From: Porphyra umbilicalis
Lineage: Eukaryota; Rhodophyta; Bangiophyceae; Bangiales; Bangiaceae
Assembly (NCBI GenBank): GCA_002049455.2
Contig: KV919339.1
Location: 1-21,203 of the forward strand
Reading direction: 5' to 3'
DNA length: 21,203 nucleotides
Positions within the stretch are counted from its first letter, which is position 1; the number at the start of each line of letters is the position of its first letter. The notes under the pieces were generated by a model. It saw only the letters and a program-made list of their open reading frames with translations, was not told the origin of the DNA and searched no databases. The position numbers and the translations under genes were made by a program. This document shows, one piece after another, positions 19,205 to 21,203 of the stretch.

Positions 19205-20772
19205 ATGGCACCGGCGCAGCGTCGTCACCCCTTGCTCGCCGCTGCCGCCGCGGCCGCGGCCGCCGTCGCCGCTGCCGCCGCCGCCACTGCCCAGACGGTG
19301 CGCTACAATGTCGGCGGCGGGGCCCTCCCCCGCCTCTCCCCCCCCTGGGCGGCGCTCCCGGCGGGGGCCCTCCTCGGCGCTTCCGCCCCCCGCTCCGCCC
19401 CCCCGCCCCCGTCGTGTGGACGACCGCCGACGCCGTCTACACCTCGTGGCGGGAGTCGAGCGCGGGCGCCCAGTGGGGCGTGCGCCTGCCCGTCCCCGCC
19501 GCGGGCACCTACACCGTCACCCTCCACTGGGCGGAAATGGGGGCCGCCGCTGCCCCGCGGCGCCGCGTCTTTCACGTGGCTGTGGGGGCGGACGGGGCCG
19601 CCCCACGGCCGCGCCTGTGGGCCGTCGACGCGGGCTACCGCCCCCGCGCGGCGGTGCGGCGGTCCCTCGCGGGCGTCGTCGCGGCCGCCTCCATCACGGT
19701 CGTGTTGCTGCCGCGGACCGGCTCCCCATTCCTCTCGGGCGTGACGTTGACGCGGACGGGGGGGGGGCGACGACGACGCCGCAGGCGGCGCCCGCCCCCA
19801 AGCCGTCGCCCCCCCGCGTGCGGCCGCGGTGGCGCGCCGCGCCGGCGGCGCCGCCGCAAGGCAAGCGCCATGAAAATGGGTTTGCAGCCGCCCGCGGGCG
19901 CCTCTACCTCCTCGGCGGCCGCGGCCGGCGGCCGGTCAACGCGTACGACCCCGCGACGGGGTCCTGGTCGTGGGGCCGCCCGCCCCCCATGGAGATGCAC
20001 CACTTCCAGGCGGTCGCCGCGCCCGACGGGCGCTCCATCACCGTCGGCATGGGGTGGACGGGGGGCTTCCCGCGGGAGGCCAACCTCCCCACCCTCTGGT
20101 CCTACACCCCCGCCACCGACCGGTGGGCGGCGGGGGCGCGCATCCCCCCCGCGCGTGCGCGTGGCGGCGGCGGCGCCGTCGTCTACCGTGGCGTCTACTA
20201 CTTTGTCAATGGCAACCGCGGCGGCCACGGCGCGCACGCGGTGACCCTCCCCTGGTTTGACTCGTACAACCCGGCGACGGGGGTGTGGCGGGTGCTGCCC
20301 GACGCGCCCGTCGCGCGGGACCACGTCCACGCAGCCGTCGTGCGGGGGGAGTTGGTTGTGGCGGGCGGGCGCGACGGGGGCGTGGCGGACTTTTGGGGGG
20401 CGACGACCACGGCGGTGACGGTGTTCAACTTTGCGTCGCGCCGGTGGCGCACGCTCCCGCGGGGGCTCCGGGACGGCCGCGGGGGGGCCCCCGTTGCCGC
20501 CGTGGCCAACCGCTACGTGGTCGTGACGGGGGGGGAGGTGCGCGGGGGCGTCGTCCCAACGACAGAGGTGCTCGATATGCGGACGGGGTCGTGGCTGCCG
20601 CCGGCGGCGGTCGGGCGGATGGGCACGCCGCGACACGGCACGCAGGCGGCGGTGTGTGGGGGGGGGTGTACGTGGCGGGGGGGGGGGGACCCAGGGGGGG
20701 GGGCGCGAGCTCTCCTCCATGGAGGTGCTGACGCTCAACGGCAAGGCGCCCGTGCCAAACACGTGTGGGTGA
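19205..20772 (+). CDS. Predicted secreted malectin-like and kelch-repeat protein, frame broken at G/C runs
   Basis: The ATG at 19205 has the context GGACACC-ATG-GCA and opens a signal peptide: MAPAQRRHPLL followed by a long Ala core ending near TAQT. A malectin-like carbohydrate-binding domain follows (TVRYNVGGGALP; ADAVYTSWRESSAG; AGTYTVTLHWAEMG; RRVFHVAVGADG; to about 19757). A Pro-rich linker leads to a kelch beta-propeller with about six blades (NGFAAARGRLYLLGGRG; NAYDPATGSW; LWSYTPATDRW; WFDSYNPATGVWR; HAAVVRGELVVAGGRDGG; TTEVLDMRTGSW; a last blade with GVYVAGGG). The likely end is SSMEVLTLNGKAPVPNTCG with TGA at 20770-20772. Four frame changes occur: near the C-runs at 19386-19404, at G10 19758-19767, at G9 20658-20666, and in the G-runs between about 20675 and 20703. 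All have the sign of one missing base. A role at the cell surface or wall in binding carbohydrate is inferred; no catalytic function is evident. A decayed gene is possible but the domains are well kept. Confidence 0.8.
19758..19767 (+). repeat. G10 homopolymer at the malectin-to-kelch frame change
   Basis: Before the run the malectin frame reads SGVTLTRTGGG. After it the kelch frame (TTTPQAAPAPKP) is offset in the way one missing G would cause. Confidence 0.8.
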
Positions 20773-21203
20773 GCGCGGGGGGGGGGCTGCCGGCGGGCGG
20801 GGGCGACCGCCGTTGGCAACCGCGACCGTGGCGGCGTGCACGCGGCGGTCGGCGGCGGGGGGCGGCGCGCTGCAGCGCGTCGGGGCGGCCGGGCGGGCCG
20901 GTCGGGGGGCGCGTCGGGTGGCGCGCCGCCGGTGGCCGGCGCGGCCGCGGGCGGGGGCGTGGTGGCGGCGCCCGCGCGGGCGGCCGCCGGCGGCGCCGCA
21001 GACTGGGGTGGCGCCGGCGGCCGCCACTGGCGGTCTGCGTGCCTCGCCGCTTCCGTGGCTCGCCCGCGGGCGGGCGGGGGGCACGTGCGCATGGGCAGAC
21101 GAGAAAAACAGAGTCCCGCGGGACTCTGTGTTTCTACGGCCGTTGGCCCCGTCCCTTTCCACCCCGCTCGCGGGCGCGGTGAGACCCCCGCTGGGCGAAT
21201 GAA
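20773..21203. other. GC-rich 3' flank of the kelch gene
   Basis: No recognisable protein. Frames that run through here are Arg/Gly/Ala-rich compositional shadows. A 22-nt perfect palindrome is near the window end. Confidence 0.55.
21108..21129. repeat. 22-nt perfect palindrome, ACAGAGTCCC-GC-GGGACTCTGT
   Basis: The whole 22 nt equals its own reverse complement (10-bp arms around GC). It is flanked by an A-run on the left and TGTTT on the right, so RNA from it could form a terminator-like hairpin. It lies about 335 bp after the kelch stop. It could instead be the tip of a repeated element continuing outside the window. Confidence 0.75.

Noticed and set aside
19119..21182. The full 687-residue frame as the kelch protein
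   Set aside because: Only its middle (about 19780-20660) is kelch. Its first part is a shifted reading of the signal peptide and malectin region, and its end after about 20660 is Gly/Arg low complexity while the last blade continues in other frames.

Overview
The window looks like nuclear DNA of a GC-rich eukaryote, most likely an alga. The compact genes, extreme GC, (GCC)n runs and poly-G/poly-C tracts would suit a bangiophyte red alga of the Porphyra/Pyropia type, but that assignment is inference. The evidence for a eukaryote is direct: a KHDC4/RIK-type KH-domain RNA-binding protein, a multi-AT-hook protein, an N-terminal targeting-type extension on an octanoyltransferase, a GT-AG intron that exactly repairs a reading frame, and start codons in CACC-ATG contexts instead of behind ribosome binding sites.

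Layout. 1-4400: no recognisable gene; two related GATGGG/CCCATC-rich patches. 4401-5767 (+): lipoyl(octanoyl) transferase (LipB/LIP2 family), with a 130-nt intron and a frame break at a 22-G tract. 5768-7437: no recognisable gene; a CTGACTC tandem repeat followed by a perfect hairpin. 7438-about 9013 (-): DUF1415-family protein, 5' end uncertain. About 9014-10630: no gene seen. 10631-14353 (+): an uninterrupted 1240-residue protein with 15 AT-hook motifs, internal duplication and several tandem repeats. 14354-15594: convergent 3' flanks. 15595-17480 (-): two-KH-domain KHDC4/RIK-like protein with a Gly-rich and poly-Pro tail. 17481-19204: divergent intergenic region with no recognised gene. 19205-20772 (+): predicted secreted malectin-like plus kelch protein. 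20773-21203: low-complexity GC-rich flank.

The five genes do not form a pathway; orientation alternates (+,-,+,-,+) and each is probably its own transcription unit. Four of them change reading frame at long G or C runs, and most of these changes have the sign expected if one base is missing from the run. This points to homopolymer under-calling in the assembly more than to pseudogenes. Only the AT-hook gene, whose runs are short, is open throughout. The most unusual content is the 15-hook protein, with a duplicated hook-pair cassette followed each time by a different tandem repeat expansion.
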